Shown here: positions 18,110 through 27,273 of the stretch, one piece after another
Numbering within the stretch: the first letter of the stretch is position 1
How the letters are laid out: every line of letters starts with the position of its first letter
Source: UBA2108 sp963925495
GTDB lineage: Bacteria; Bacteroidota; Bacteroidia; Flavobacteriales_G; Salibacteraceae
Direction: 5' to 3'
Assembly (NCBI GenBank): GCA_963925495.1
Contig: CAWUST010000012.1
Span: 62,001 to 126,000 of the forward strand
Length of the DNA stretch: 64,000 nucleotides
Translations under genes and position numbers: made by a program
Notes under the pieces: model-generated
Told to the model about the DNA's origin: nothing
Databases searched by the model: none
What the model saw: the letters and a program-made list of their open reading frames with translations, nothing else

Positions 18110-18473
18110 TTGCTTAGAGATTTTTCATGTCTTTATTATAAAAAGAACGGAATCGAGTGTGGAGAAACTGATACAACATCACAAGTAATGCAGATAGATT
18201 CTTCCTTGGTAGAACCCGGAAAATTTGAGAAGGTTGATAAATATAACATTTATCCCAATCCTGCCAAAAGTGAGATTACAGTTTCAATTCATCTTAATGG
18301 TCAGCCTTACCAGTTAAGCGTCTATAGTAGTATAGGGTAATTCCTGTCATTAGGAGAGCATTATAATGAGTTGTTTATTATAAATATTGAAAGCTTTCAA
18401 AAAGGGGTACTTTACCTTCATATTCAAAGTACTGGATCTATTAAAAAAACTTCAATTTGTAAAAGAATAGGTG
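18110..18473 (+). pseudogene. C-terminal remnant of a T9SS-exported protein
   Basis: The frame contains the end of a secreted protein: YNIYPNPAKSEITVSI, typical of a T9SS type A sorting domain, then YQLSVYSSIG and an in-frame TAA at about 18338-18340. The same frame goes on with FLSLGEHYNELFIIN and KGVLYLHIQS, which is how such a sorting domain should continue (GVYxVxV), and runs into the region just before the next gene. There is no signal peptide and no N-terminal part, so only the export tag of a deleted gene remains, and it too carries a nonsense mutation. Confidence 0.7.
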
Positions 18474-18509
18474 CGAGATTCTTTATTCAATTTTAACCAC
18501 ATTTGTAAC

Positions 18510-19547
18510 ATGAAAATTTTTCTTTATTTTTCACTTGCTTTTGTTCTTGCAAAATCGGGTTGTACAGCAAGCAATGTGGATTCAAATTCTACTTCGAAAC
18601 AAGAAAAAACAGAAACTTCCAATTCTAAGGTTGAGTCGGTTCAAATTGCATTTTACAACGTAGAAAACCTTTTTGATACCATAAATGAAGCCGGAAAAAA
18701 TGATGGTGAGTACACTCCTGAAGGGAAAAAGAATTGGAATTCAAAAAAGTATAAGGAAAAACTAGAACATCTCAATCAAGTTATTGCTTCCATTGATTCT
18801 TCTGGAGAATTGCTGGCAATTGGAGTTGCGGAAATAGAAAATTTGAGGGTGCTCCAAGATCTCATAAACTATAGTTTTATGAAAGAAAGAGGATTTCAAA
18901 TTGTACATCAAGAGAGTCCTGATTTTAGAGGAATTGATGTTGCCTTCATGTACAATGCTAATAAAATGAAAATTACAGGTAGCGAATGGATCAATATAAA
19001 CTTACCCGAAAAAGGAAAAACCACAAGAGAGATTTTAAGAGTAGATGCAGAATTGAAAAGCGAAAACATAACTTTTTATATAAACCATTGGCCTTCACGT
19101 TGGGGTGGTCAAGAAAAATCGAATCCAAAAAGAATTGCAGCTGCACAAGCATTGAGGAAAAATATTGATAAAAAATGGAGTGATAACCCAAACGAACACA
19201 TAATTATAATGGGAGATTTAAACGATTATCCCAACAATGAGAGTGTTATGACAGTTTTGAAAGCTGATTCCACAACTTCTGGAGCTTTATACAATACCAC
19301 TTGGCAATTGCATAAAGAGGATAACATAGGTAGTCATAATTACAAAGGGAAGTGGGGGATGTTAGATCAAATTATAGTTTCTAATTCATTTATGCCATTT
19401 GTAGATAGCGTTTATGTTTTTAAGAAAAACTGGATGTGTTACCAAAATAAAAAGGGGAAATGGTTGCCTTCGAGAACTCATAGTGGACCTAAATATTATG
19501 GGGGATATTCAGACCATTTACCTGTAATAATCAAAGTAGAAAAGTAG
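18510..19547 (+). CDS. Lipoprotein endonuclease/exonuclease/phosphatase family
   Basis: 345 residues; start at the ATG at 18510 because it leads into a lipoprotein signal with lipobox AKSGC. The fold is shown by FYNVENLFDT near residue 50 (the metal-binding Asn/Glu region), GVAEIENLRVL (catalytic Glu), INHWPSRWGG, IIMGDLNDYPNN (Asp/Asn pair) and SDHLPVIIKV at the end (final Asp-His). All the catalytic positions of the EEP superfamily are therefore present. It probably acts in the periplasm on nucleic acid, phosphoester or phospholipid; the substrate cannot be told from sequence. It is followed after 9 nt by the O-methyltransferase, suggesting an operon. Confidence 0.85.
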   Translation: MKIFLYFSLAFVLAKSGCTASNVDSNSTSKQEKTETSNSKVESVQIAFYNVENLFDTINEAGKNDGEYTPEGKKNWNSKKYKEKLEHLNQVIASIDSSGELLAIGVAEIENLRVLQDLINYSFMKERGFQIVHQESPDFRGIDVAFMYNANKMKITGSEWININLPEKGKTTREILRVDAELKSENITFYINHWPSRWGGQEKSNPKRIAAAQALRKNIDKKWSDNPNEHIIIMGDLNDYPNNESVMTVLKADSTTSGALYNTTWQLHKEDNIGSHNYKGKWGMLDQIIVSNSFMPFVDSVYVFKKNWMCYQNKKGKWLPSRTHSGPKYYGGYSDHLPVIIKVEK

Positions 19548-19556
19548 AATATTGAC

Positions 19557-20198
19557 ATGAATTTTTTTGATCCCAAATTGGATGAATACGTAGTTGAACA
19601 TTCTGAAAAAGAATCGGAATTATTGCAAGAATTAAATAGAGAAACACATCTAAAAATTCTTATTCCTAGAATGATTGCAGGACATTATCAAGGGCGTGTT
19701 TTAAGTATGCTTAGCCATATGATAAGCCCCAAATCCGTATTGGAAATTGGAACTTATACAGGCTATTCTGCTCTTTGTTTTGCAGAAGGACTTCAAGAGG
19801 GAGGAGAAGTTCATACGATAGATAATAACGAGGAATTAAAAGATATGCAATCTCGCTTTTTTGAACAAAGTGAATACCGAAGCAGTATCAAACAACATGT
19901 TGGTAATGCTTTGGATATAATTCCACAAATTGAAGGTAATTTTGATTTGGTGTACATTGATGCCGATAAGGAAAATTATTCCAATTATTTTGATTTAGTC
20001 ATTGATAGAGTTCCATCTGGGGGTTATATAATAGCAGATAATGTGCTTTGGAGTGGTAAAGTGATTGAGGAATTAGACCCTAAAGATGAAGAAACCAGGA
20101 TGCTGATGGTGTATAACCTAAAAATTCAGAACGATGATCGAGTGCAAAACGTGCTTTTCCCTCTTCGAGATGGATTAATGATAGCAAGAAAGAAATAA
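19557..20198 (+). CDS. SAM-dependent O-methyltransferase (class I, CCoAOMT-like)
   Basis: 213 residues, the usual length for the caffeoyl-CoA-OMT-like family. Visible: motif I VLEIGTYTGYSALCFA (about 62-77), EVHTIDNNEEL, FDLVYIDADKENYSNYFD with the metal-binding Asp, and GGYIIADNVLWSGKV. Bacterial members methylate catechol-type hydroxyls on small molecules or unknown substrates; cytoplasmic. It starts 9 nt after the EEP lipoprotein and is followed 17 nt later by the broken SIMPL gene. Confidence 0.9.
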   Translation: MNFFDPKLDEYVVEHSEKESELLQELNRETHLKILIPRMIAGHYQGRVLSMLSHMISPKSVLEIGTYTGYSALCFAEGLQEGGEVHTIDNNEELKDMQSRFFEQSEYRSSIKQHVGNALDIIPQIEGNFDLVYIDADKENYSNYFDLVIDRVPSGGYIIADNVLWSGKVIEELDPKDEETRMLMVYNLKIQNDDRVQNVLFPLRDGLMIARKK

Positions 20199-20215
20199 TA
20201 TATTAAAAAACAAAA

Positions 20216-20620
20216 ATGAAGAATATTGTAATTACCTTATTAATAAGCAGTTTAACTTTTGTTTCTGCTGCAAAACAAAAACAAGGAATTACTGAAGTTT
20301 CTGGAAAATCAAGTGTGAGTGTGGCGTCAAATCAAGTGGTTTTTAGCCTCACGATAAAATCATCCAATGTATCCTTTTCAAAATGTTTGGATGAATTAAA
20401 TGCTCAGGTAACAAAACTAAAGTCAGAAACATCAGCTAAAGCTGCCGGTGTTGAAATTGCTAGAATTAAGAAAACATCTTATGGAAATAGTTCTGAAACC
20501 CGATTCGGTGGTCAATTTATGGCAATGGATGCCCCTCCTGTGGGAATGTCAGGTGAAAGATCAAGTGTAAATCCTGCAAATATGAATTTATCAGAATAAG
20601 TACAAATTTTTTTTAGATAA
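20216..20620 (+). pseudogene. SIMPL (DUF541) gene with internal deletion and nonsense mutation
   Basis: The frame begins with a good signal peptide (MKNIVITLLISSLTFVSA) and the first SIMPL strand GITEVSGKSSVSVASNQVVFSL. After about 70 residues it jumps from LKSETSAK directly to AAGVEIARIKKTSYGNSS, which in full-length family members (about 230-250 aa) lies roughly 100 residues later, so a large central part is missing in frame. It then ends at a TAA (20597-20599) in the middle of NPANMNLSE; past this stop the same frame reads VQIFF, as the normal C-terminus SESVQIxF would. At most a 127-residue truncated product is made. Family known as interacting with mouse pelle-like kinase; bacterial role unclear. 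Confidence 0.7.
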
Positions 20621-20626
20621 AATAAA

Positions 20627-21634
20627 ATGATTCTAGATTTTAGAAGCGATACGTTTACAAAACCAACAAAAGAAATGCTTGAAGTTATGTTTCAAGCGGA
20701 AGTTGGTGACGATGTATTCGAAGAAGATCCTACTATAAATAGATTAGAAGCCCTCGCATCTTCACTTTTTGGGATGGAAGCTGGCTTGTTTTGCAGTAGC
20801 GGTACTCAAACTAACCAAATAGCTATAAACATACACACGAAACCAGGCGACGACATCATTTGTGATCAACAGGCCCATATCCATTATTATGAAGGTGGTG
20901 GAATTGCGGCTAATTCAGGTGCTTCGGTTTCCTTATTAGCCGGAAAAAGGGGTTTGGTGACTTCCGATCAGGTAAAAGATGCAATACAAGTAGATAACGT
21001 ACATTTTCCCAGGACGAGTTTGGTTGCACTTGAAAATACTGCTAATAAAGGTGGAGGAAGTATTTATGAAATGGATACTATTTCGGAAATTAAATCTATA
21101 TGTGTCGAACATAATTTAGGTTTTCACTTAGATGGCGCTAGAGTTTTTAATGCTGTAGTTGAGCGACAATATACTGCTGAGGATTTAGGGAATAAATTTG
21201 ATTCAATAAGTGTTTGTCTGAGCAAAGGATTAGGTGCTCCAGTGGGAAGTGTTTTATTGGGAACTAAAGAATTTATTCATCAAGCGCGTAGAGTTCGCAA
21301 ACGATTTGGAGGAGGAATGCGACAGGCAGGTTATTTGGCTGCGGCTGGAATTTATGCCTTAGAAAACAACGTTTCTCGACTTAAAAAAGACAACGATAAC
21401 GCAAGATATTTAGGCGGTTTATTAAAAAAGGAATCGTACGTATCTTCCGTAGAACCCATTGATACTAATATAGTTATGTTTGATGTAAATTCCGATGTGG
21501 ATACTGTTAAATTATTGCACAATTGGGAGAAAAAGGGAATAAAGGCCTTAACTTTGAGTCCACAAAGAATTCGTTTGGTAACCCATTTAGATATAACAGA
21601 CGAAATGATGGATTCAGTAGTTTTAAATTATTGA
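20627..21634 (+). CDS. ltaE: Low-specificity L-threonine aldolase
   Basis: 335 residues. A PLP-dependent fold-type I enzyme cleaving L-threonine (and L-allo-threonine) to glycine and acetaldehyde. The N-terminal DFRSDTFTKPTKEM, EVGDDVFEEDPT and CSSGTQTNQIA motifs are characteristic. The Schiff-base lysine is in SVCLSKGLGAPVGS (about residue 199), preceded by HLDGARVFN with the cofactor Asp and Arg. It ends with LVTHLDITDEM. ATG start 7 nt after the SIMPL remnant's extended frame, so it may share its transcript. Confidence 0.95.
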   Translation: MILDFRSDTFTKPTKEMLEVMFQAEVGDDVFEEDPTINRLEALASSLFGMEAGLFCSSGTQTNQIAINIHTKPGDDIICDQQAHIHYYEGGGIAANSGASVSLLAGKRGLVTSDQVKDAIQVDNVHFPRTSLVALENTANKGGGSIYEMDTISEIKSICVEHNLGFHLDGARVFNAVVERQYTAEDLGNKFDSISVCLSKGLGAPVGSVLLGTKEFIHQARRVRKRFGGGMRQAGYLAAAGIYALENNVSRLKKDNDNARYLGGLLKKESYVSSVEPIDTNIVMFDVNSDVDTVKLLHNWEKKGIKALTLSPQRIRLVTHLDITDEMMDSVVLNY

Positions 21635-21775
21635 TTATTAAAATTGCATTTTCAGAATTATTTTGGCGTGGATACTTGAAAATTTGATAACATTTCGCGC
21701 TTTTTCTCGTATTACACAACAACAACAAACTCATTAAATAAAAAAAGGTACAATGTTTGATAAAAGTGAAAGAAT

Positions 21776-22522
21776 ATGAAAAATCATTACTTCCTTTTGA
21801 CCATTATTATTTTAAGCCTATCCTCTTGTGCTTCTTATACAGATTTAAACCAATCTTTAAAATTTGAAGAAGATGATATTTATTACACCAACGACTTTCA
21901 GCACCGCCTTAATAAAAGAGCATTATTAATGAACGATAATGTTGCTATGCCTGATTCAACTTGGGAATATTTCGATGAATCTTATGCGAATTCCATTCGA
22001 CCTTCTTATGCAAAACAACTCGATAAATTTGAGTCAACAGATACTTCAACACAATATATGGAGGATAATGAAAAAGAATACGATTATGCTCAAGCAAACT
22101 GTAATAATGGCAATAACAATTGGATAAACGGTGTTGGTGTTGGAGTAGGTGCAAGCGCATATTATGGTTGTAACGCGTATTACAATGGATACCAACTAAG
22201 CTATTATCGAAGCAATAATTATTACAATACTTCTTATGTAAATCAAAGAAATCAGGTGTCAGCTCCGAAAAATTACGAACCAAATTTAAATAGATTTACG
22301 TCAGGGGCTAATTCAAGAATAGTAACTCCGGTAAAAAACAATAGAACGGTAAAACCGTATATAAATTCGAACCCAGGTTACGATAGCAACAATTCAGACA
22401 GGCAATACCGTACTCGAACTTCAAACAGTCAAAGTGGGGGGTATCAATCGCCTTACAATAGTTCTAGAAGTGGTGGAGGATCCGCTCCTTCTGGTAAAGT
22501 AAGTGGGTATCAACGAAGATAG
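21776..22522 (+). CDS. Lipoprotein, Tyr/Asn/Ser-rich, unknown function
   Basis: 248 residues with a lipoprotein signal (MKNHYFLLTIIILSLSSC, lipobox LSSC). The mature protein is low in recognisable structure: an acidic segment about 25-110, a glycine-rich patch GVGVGVGASAYYG, many Tyr and Asn, and a C-terminal Ser/Gly/Arg-rich tail (SSRSGGGSAPSGK). No family recognised. Its stop codon overlaps the GTG start of the FadL-like porin (TAGTG), so both are very likely co-expressed and may act together at the outer membrane. Confidence 0.75.
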   Translation: MKNHYFLLTIIILSLSSCASYTDLNQSLKFEEDDIYYTNDFQHRLNKRALLMNDNVAMPDSTWEYFDESYANSIRPSYAKQLDKFESTDTSTQYMEDNEKEYDYAQANCNNGNNNWINGVGVGVGASAYYGCNAYYNGYQLSYYRSNNYYNTSYVNQRNQVSAPKNYEPNLNRFTSGANSRIVTPVKNNRTVKPYINSNPGYDSNNSDRQYRTRTSNSQSGGYQSPYNSSRSGGGSAPSGKVSGYQRR

Positions 22523-23985
22523 TGAGAGGCCATTTATTATTATGGTTTTTGCTTTTTAGCTTTTCTTGCAAAAGTCAAACGCTCAACGACGCAATTCTTT
22601 TCGGGCAAGATCATAGAATAGGTAATGCTCGATTTACTGCAATGAGCGGCTCATTTGGCGCTCTTGGAGGAAATTCATCAGCCACAACATTAAATGCAGC
22701 AAGTATTGGAGTTTACCGAAAAGGGGCAGGTTCTGCTTCATTAGGAATGTCCTCACAAGGTTTAAATACAACACATTACGGAAGTACAACTTCTGAATAT
22801 TTAACCTCTGGAACACTAACCAATTTGGCTTTAGTTTTTAGTAATGAGTTATACGATAATGATTGGATGAGGTTTAACGTCATGTTTTCTTATAACCGAA
22901 GAAATAATTTTGACTCTCAAAACACTATTCGAGGAATAAATTCGGAAAGCTCTAAATTAGATAGGTATCTAGATGATATCCTAGAAGAACCAGTATATAT
23001 TGAAGATTTATACGAGATTTTTCCGTTTGGAGCTGGTATGGCTTGGGGTGCGGAATTGATTGATACGGTTGACGGGAAGTACTATCATCAACTTGAATCT
23101 TACGGAGAAGAACAGCAGTTGCATACCAAAATACGAGGAGGAATCGGAGATTATTATGCTGGGTTCGGAGCAAATTACGAGGATAAAATCTATTTCGGAG
23201 CAAGTCTTGGAATCTCCTCTATAAACTATTCTTTAGAATCTACTTATACAGAAACGCCGGAGGAATCTAATGTAAACACGTTTCTAACCAGTTGGTCAGA
23301 ATCAACCACTCTCAACATTTCTGGTCGTGGTCTTAAACTTGGTTTAGGTGTTATCTATTGGATACAAGAAAAAAATCGAATTGGGTTTTCATTCAACAGT
23401 GGAACAAGGTATATGATTAATGAAGGGTATAAAAAAACAATGGTCGCTAATTGGAAAGATAAAGATCAAACTTTTGCAAATTCCCCAGAAGGAGTGAATG
23501 AATACGAATATGTTTCACCATATAACATTACAATTTCTTATGGCTTGGTAGATAAGTATATAGGTAGCCTGAATGTGGATGCAGAATGGGTGGCTTATGG
23601 AAGAATGAAGTTTAACAAAGTAGCTGGTTTCCCAGTTGATTTTAGTGGGGTAAATAACGGTATAGGGAACAGTGTTGGACCTACGTTAAATTTAAGATTG
23701 GGAGGCGAGCTTCTCTTAGGGTCATTTCTTTTTCGAGGGGGAGGAGCGCTTTACGGAAACCCTGTAAAAGGTAAAGAATATTTTAATCGTTATTCTATTT
23801 CTGGAGGAATTGGCTACAGGATAAAACGCGCTACATTTGACATTGCCTATTCGTATTTAGTTTCCAGTTCTTATGAAACTAATATTCATTTTGCAGAAGG
23901 AATCCGATTGCAGCCTTCTACGGTTGATTTGTTTAGCCATCAGTTTGTGCTAACGGCTGGTTTTAAGTTTAATAAACTGCAATAG
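22522..23985 (+). CDS. OmpP1/FadL-family outer-membrane transport protein
   Basis: 487 residues. The GTG start overlaps the preceding stop codon by one nt and leads directly into a signal peptide (RGHLLLWFLLFSFSCKSQT). The mature N-terminus shows the FadL/OmpP1 pattern: GNARFTAMSGSFGALGGNSSATTLNAASIGVYR, split here only to name key positions (the AMGG-like and NPA-like region). Many alternating beta strands follow to the C-terminal FVLTAGFKF with a terminal aromatic-rich strand. FadL proteins move hydrophobic compounds across the outer membrane; the substrate here is unknown. Confidence 0.8.
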   Translation: MRGHLLLWFLLFSFSCKSQTLNDAILFGQDHRIGNARFTAMSGSFGALGGNSSATTLNAASIGVYRKGAGSASLGMSSQGLNTTHYGSTTSEYLTSGTLTNLALVFSNELYDNDWMRFNVMFSYNRRNNFDSQNTIRGINSESSKLDRYLDDILEEPVYIEDLYEIFPFGAGMAWGAELIDTVDGKYYHQLESYGEEQQLHTKIRGGIGDYYAGFGANYEDKIYFGASLGISSINYSLESTYTETPEESNVNTFLTSWSESTTLNISGRGLKLGLGVIYWIQEKNRIGFSFNSGTRYMINEGYKKTMVANWKDKDQTFANSPEGVNEYEYVSPYNITISYGLVDKYIGSLNVDAEWVAYGRMKFNKVAGFPVDFSGVNNGIGNSVGPTLNLRLGGELLLGSFLFRGGGALYGNPVKGKEYFNRYSISGGIGYRIKRATFDIAYSYLVSSSYETNIHFAEGIRLQPSTVDLFSHQFVLTAGFKFNKLQ

Positions 23986-24072
23986 TTATCGCATAAACTT
24001 AAAAAGAGACAGGTCTATATAAATATCCCTTGATCGAATAAATACGCTTGTTTTTCTAAAAAAAACCAAAAA

Positions 24073-24100
24073 AAAGCCTCCCAGTTTCCTGAGAGGCTTT
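24073..24100 (-). terminator. Rho-independent terminator of the 24122 gene
   Basis: GCCTC-C-CAG / CTG-A-GAGGC hairpin (one mismatch, tetraloop) flanked by A and T runs. On the minus strand it is followed by a long T stretch, 22 nt after the stop of the coiled-coil gene. It also lies downstream of the porin on the plus strand. Confidence 0.75.
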
Positions 24101-24121
24101 CCATAAATATATTTTTTAAAA

Positions 24122-24904
24122 TTAAGCTTCTGCAAAAACAGCTCCCATTTTTTCTTGTTCTTCAATAGCCATCTCATTGTCAACTAAAATTCGACCACAA
24201 TGTTCGCTTACAATAATTTTTTTACGAGCTCTTAAATCTAATTCTCGTTGCGGTGGCACGGTGAAAAATGAACCATAAGTAGCTCCATCAATTACTGGAA
24301 CTACTGCCAAACCATTTTTCGCGTTTTTTCTAATTCTCTTATAAGCCACTAACAATCGGTCCTCAATTCCAACTTCATATTTTTCAGAAAGTTTAGTTAA
24401 TGTTGCTTCAGCTTTTTCGTTTGCTGTTACAATATTCCCTAACTCGTCATTCTTTACTTTAAGATCGTTAGTACGTTCTTCTAGTTTCTCAGTTGCAATA
24501 ACTAAAATTTCTTCCTTATTAGCAATTTTAGCTCCATATTCGCCTATTCTTTTATTTGCTAATTCTATTTCCAAAGTTTGGTACTCTACTTCTTTAGAAA
24601 GAGCTTCGTATTCTCTATTGTTTTTCACCTCTTTCAATTGAACATTGAATCGAGCAATTTGAGTTTCAGAATCTTGAATTGCAATCTTTTTTCCGCTTAT
24701 TTGAGCTTCTAAATTTTCTTTTTCGGTTTTTAGTTTGTTTGCTCTGGCGTCTAAATCATTAATTTCTTCTTCCAAATTTTCAACTTCTTTTGGAAGTTCT
24801 CCACGTGTAGATCTAATTTTATCAATTTGAGAATCGATTAACTGTAAATCATAAAGTGATCTAAGTTTCTCTTCTATTGATAAATTTACGTTCTTTTTAG
24901 CCAT
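24122..24904 (-). CDS. Coiled-coil zinc-ribbon-family protein (CdsZ/CT398 type) with lost cysteines
   Basis: 260 residues: an N-terminal two-helix coiled coil (about 10-185, heptads rich in Lys, Glu, Leu) and a C-terminal domain with VPPQRELDLRARKKI and HCGRILVD, diagnostic of the C4-type zinc ribbon family. In the classical form the C-terminal domain has two CxxC pairs; here the first pair reads ATYGSFF and the second SEHC, so only one of four cysteines remains and zinc cannot be held in the usual way. I believe many flavobacterial members are similar. The family is thought to act in RNA or nucleic-acid-related processes or as a scaffold; function is unsettled. It lies 10 nt after Nif3 in an operon. 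Confidence 0.85.
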   Translation of the reverse strand: MAKKNVNLSIEEKLRSLYDLQLIDSQIDKIRSTRGELPKEVENLEEEINDLDARANKLKTEKENLEAQISGKKIAIQDSETQIARFNVQLKEVKNNREYEALSKEVEYQTLEIELANKRIGEYGAKIANKEEILVIATEKLEERTNDLKVKNDELGNIVTANEKAEATLTKLSEKYEVGIEDRLLVAYKRIRKNAKNGLAVVPVIDGATYGSFFTVPPQRELDLRARKKIIVSEHCGRILVDNEMAIEEQEKMGAVFAEA

Positions 24905-24913
24905 AGTGCTTAA

Positions 24914-26008
24914 TTAATAATAGTTTACAGGGTTAGAATTAACCACCGATAAATGGACGGCAAATTTATTAAAATTTTCTTTCAAAAAATCAGCAATTAA
25001 ATCTATTGTAAATTGCTCACTTTCGTAGTGTCCGATGTCAGCTATAATCACCTTGTTTTCGTGATCAAAAAACTCATGATACTTAAAGTCTCCAGTGATA
25101 AAAATATCGGCTTTTTTCTTTATTGAATTCTGAAGTAAAAAGCTTCCTGATCCCCCACACCATGCAATTCTTTTTACTTTTTTATTTGTTTTCCCGCTGT
25201 ATTTTATCACCTTTAAATGGAATATTTTTTTAAGTAAATCGAAGAAATTATGGAGCTCCATTTCTTGGTCTAAATCACCTATCATTCCAGCTCCTATATA
25301 ATTGTTTTCGTTCTCAACATTATATATTTCATAGGCGACTTCCTCGTATGGATGGAATTTATTGAGAATATTTATTAAATTTTCACGCAAATGTTTGTCA
25401 TATATAACTTCTATTTTGTATTCCTTTTCTTGGTGCATTTTAAGCTTTTCACCAACGAAGGCATTTGAGTTTTCTAAACCTCTAAAAGTTCCTAAACCTT
25501 CGGTATTAAATGAACAAGAATCATAATTCCCGATTTTCCCTGCTCCTCCTTCAAAAAGTTTATTTCTTAAGTTTTCAGAATTTTTTACTGGGCAATAGGT
25601 TACTAGTTTTTCTAAAGTTCCTTTTTGCGGATCCAAAATAGTTGGTTTAGATATTCCAAGTAAGTTTCCTATTTTATAATTTACTCCAGTCGTTATACTA
25701 TCCAAATTGGTGTGCATGGCATAAATGCAAATGTCATTTTTAATGGCTTTTATTATAGTGCGCTCTACATAGCTTTTCCCAGTAATTTTTTTTAATCCTT
25801 TAAATACAATTGGGTGGTGAGCTACTACCAGGTTGCAATTGAGCCGAACTGCTTCGTCAATTGTCTCTTCTATAGAGTCTAAGCAAGTTAAAGCTCCAGT
25901 AATATTTTGTTGAGAATTGCCACAAATCAATCCTGCATTGTCGTAGTTCTCTTGAAGGGAGGGAGGGGCCCACAATTCTAGTTTATTTATTACTTCCGAT
26001 ATTTTCAT
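24914..26008 (-). CDS. Nif3-like dinuclear metal centre protein
   Basis: 364 residues from the ATG at 26008 (MKISEVINKLELWAPP); an ATG at 26017 adds three residues and could be the true start. Family traits: YDNAGLICG, the metal-binding VVAHHPIVFKGLKKI (about 65) and C-terminal ADIGHYESEQF with the last His and Glu. Residues about 130-240 form the inserted PII-like domain found in the longer (about 365 aa) bacterial version. Annotated elsewhere as GTP cyclohydrolase I type 2, but the real substrate is uncertain. Co-transcribed with the coiled-coil gene, and divergent from lpxK, an arrangement I associate with Flavobacteriia. Confidence 0.88.
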   Translation of the reverse strand: MKISEVINKLELWAPPSLQENYDNAGLICGNSQQNITGALTCLDSIEETIDEAVRLNCNLVVAHHPIVFKGLKKITGKSYVERTIIKAIKNDICIYAMHTNLDSITTGVNYKIGNLLGISKPTILDPQKGTLEKLVTYCPVKNSENLRNKLFEGGAGKIGNYDSCSFNTEGLGTFRGLENSNAFVGEKLKMHQEKEYKIEVIYDKHLRENLINILNKFHPYEEVAYEIYNVENENNYIGAGMIGDLDQEMELHNFFDLLKKIFHLKVIKYSGKTNKKVKRIAWCGGSGSFLLQNSIKKKADIFITGDFKYHEFFDHENKVIIADIGHYESEQFTIDLIADFLKENFNKFAVHLSVVNSNPVNYY

Positions 26009-26026
26009 TGTTGCCATATTCGATTT

Positions 26027-26034
26027 CAAAAGTA
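26027..26034 (-). promoter_or_regulatory. -7 element upstream of Nif3 gene
   Basis: TACTTTTG on the minus strand matches TAnnTTTG. It ends 9 nt before the ATG at 26017 and 18 nt before the ATG at 26008. No clear -33 motif. Confidence 0.35.
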
Positions 26035-26148
26035 TTTAAGTTAGGGCTTGATTGGTTCGTGTTTAGTTGAAATTTAATGAAAGGTTTTCCATTAATGAAA
26101 TCGGTGGAGCCATAAAAACAGCCGGAAGAATGCAATTAGTTATTTGAG

Positions 26149-26178
26149 TTTGTTATTATATAAATAGGGTTAAATTTG
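26149..26178 (+). promoter_or_regulatory. Promoter for lpxK-punA
   Basis: TTTG (26149-26152), an 18-nt spacer and TAAATTTG (26171-26178) fit the Bacteroidota -33/-7 promoter well. The lpxK ATG is 24 nt downstream. Confidence 0.6.
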
Positions 26179-26202
26179 CCGACCAAATTGTGCGATTACC
26201 CT

Positions 26203-27273
26203 ATGCGAATACTCAAACTTTTTCTTTATCCTTTTGCTCTGTTATATGGTGCTGGTGTTTTGATTAGAAATATTTTTTATGATGTTGGTATCCTTCCTTC
26301 TAAAAAGTTTTCTTTTCCAATAATTAGTGTCGGAAACATTGCTGCTGGTGGAACCGGTAAATCGCCTCATGTGGAATATTTGATTCGTCTGATTGAAAAT
26401 AAATATGAAGTTGCAACATTAAGTAGAGGATATGGCAGGAAAACAAGCGGTTTTATTGAAGTAACAAATAATTCCACTTTTTTTGATGTAGGGGATGAAC
26501 CTCTAATGTTCTATAAAAAATATCCAGTCGCTGCAATAACAGTAGATGGTAATAGAATGAGGGGGATAAATAAAATTAAAGAGCTACATCCCGATAATAA
26601 ATGCATAATATTAGATGATGCGTTTCAACATCGTTCGGTGGTTGCTGGACTTAATATCTTACTTACCGAATATTCTAAATTATATATTAATGACTTGCTG
26701 TTACCAACGGGCTATTTAAGAGAGCCTGAATTTGGTGCAAGAAGAGCAGATTTTATTGTTGTAACAAAATGTCCTTCTGTTTTTTCGCCACTTGATGCTC
26801 GAGTAATCCGTACTAAATTAAAAATTAAAGATTATCAAACAGTATTTTTCAGCTATTATAAATATGGCGAATTAAAACCAGTGTACTCTAATGAAAATAG
26901 TCCTTTACCTAAGTTAAATTCAAAACTAAGCGTAGTTTTAGTCACTGGAATTGCTAGAGCAAAAAACATGTATTTTGTTATTAATGAAAAAGTAAATGAT
27001 GTTAGCCATTTGGACTTTCCGGATCATCATGTTTTTACTTTATCGGATATAAATAAAGTAGTAAAAACATTTACTGAATTAAAAGAAGAAAGTAAAATAA
27101 TTCTTACCACAGAAAAAGATGCCATGCGTTTGCATGTTCCTGGAATTGAGGAAATATTAAAAGAATTTCCAATATATTATGTTCCCGTAAAAGTTGAATT
27201 TCACGGCAAGGACAAAGAAAATTTTGACGAAAATATCCTTACTTATGTTAAAAGAAATACAAGAAGCAACTAA
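26203..27273 (+). CDS. lpxK: Tetraacyldisaccharide 4'-kinase
   Basis: 356 residues. It phosphorylates the 4' position of the lipid A precursor at the inner membrane. The start is the ATG at 26203 (MRILKLFLYPFALLYG, the usual amphipathic membrane-associating N-terminus). Walker A is in SVGNIAAGGTGKSPHVEY (about 40-55); LSRGYGRKTSG, GDEP and LDDAFQHR (Walker B-like) follow; VTGIARA and the late TTEKDAMRL are also typical. The 3' end overlaps punA by 29 nt. The gene confirms a Gram-negative with lipid A. Confidence 0.96.
   Translation: MRILKLFLYPFALLYGAGVLIRNIFYDVGILPSKKFSFPIISVGNIAAGGTGKSPHVEYLIRLIENKYEVATLSRGYGRKTSGFIEVTNNSTFFDVGDEPLMFYKKYPVAAITVDGNRMRGINKIKELHPDNKCIILDDAFQHRSVVAGLNILLTEYSKLYINDLLLPTGYLREPEFGARRADFIVVTKCPSVFSPLDARVIRTKLKIKDYQTVFFSYYKYGELKPVYSNENSPLPKLNSKLSVVLVTGIARAKNMYFVINEKVNDVSHLDFPDHHVFTLSDINKVVKTFTELKEESKIILTTEKDAMRLHVPGIEEILKEFPIYYVPVKVEFHGKDKENFDENILTYVKRNTRSN

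Noticed and set aside
21945..22283. 112-codon minus-strand frame inside the Tyr/Asn-rich lipoprotein gene
   Set aside because: Antisense shadow; the plus-strand gene has a proper lipobox and is coupled to the porin.
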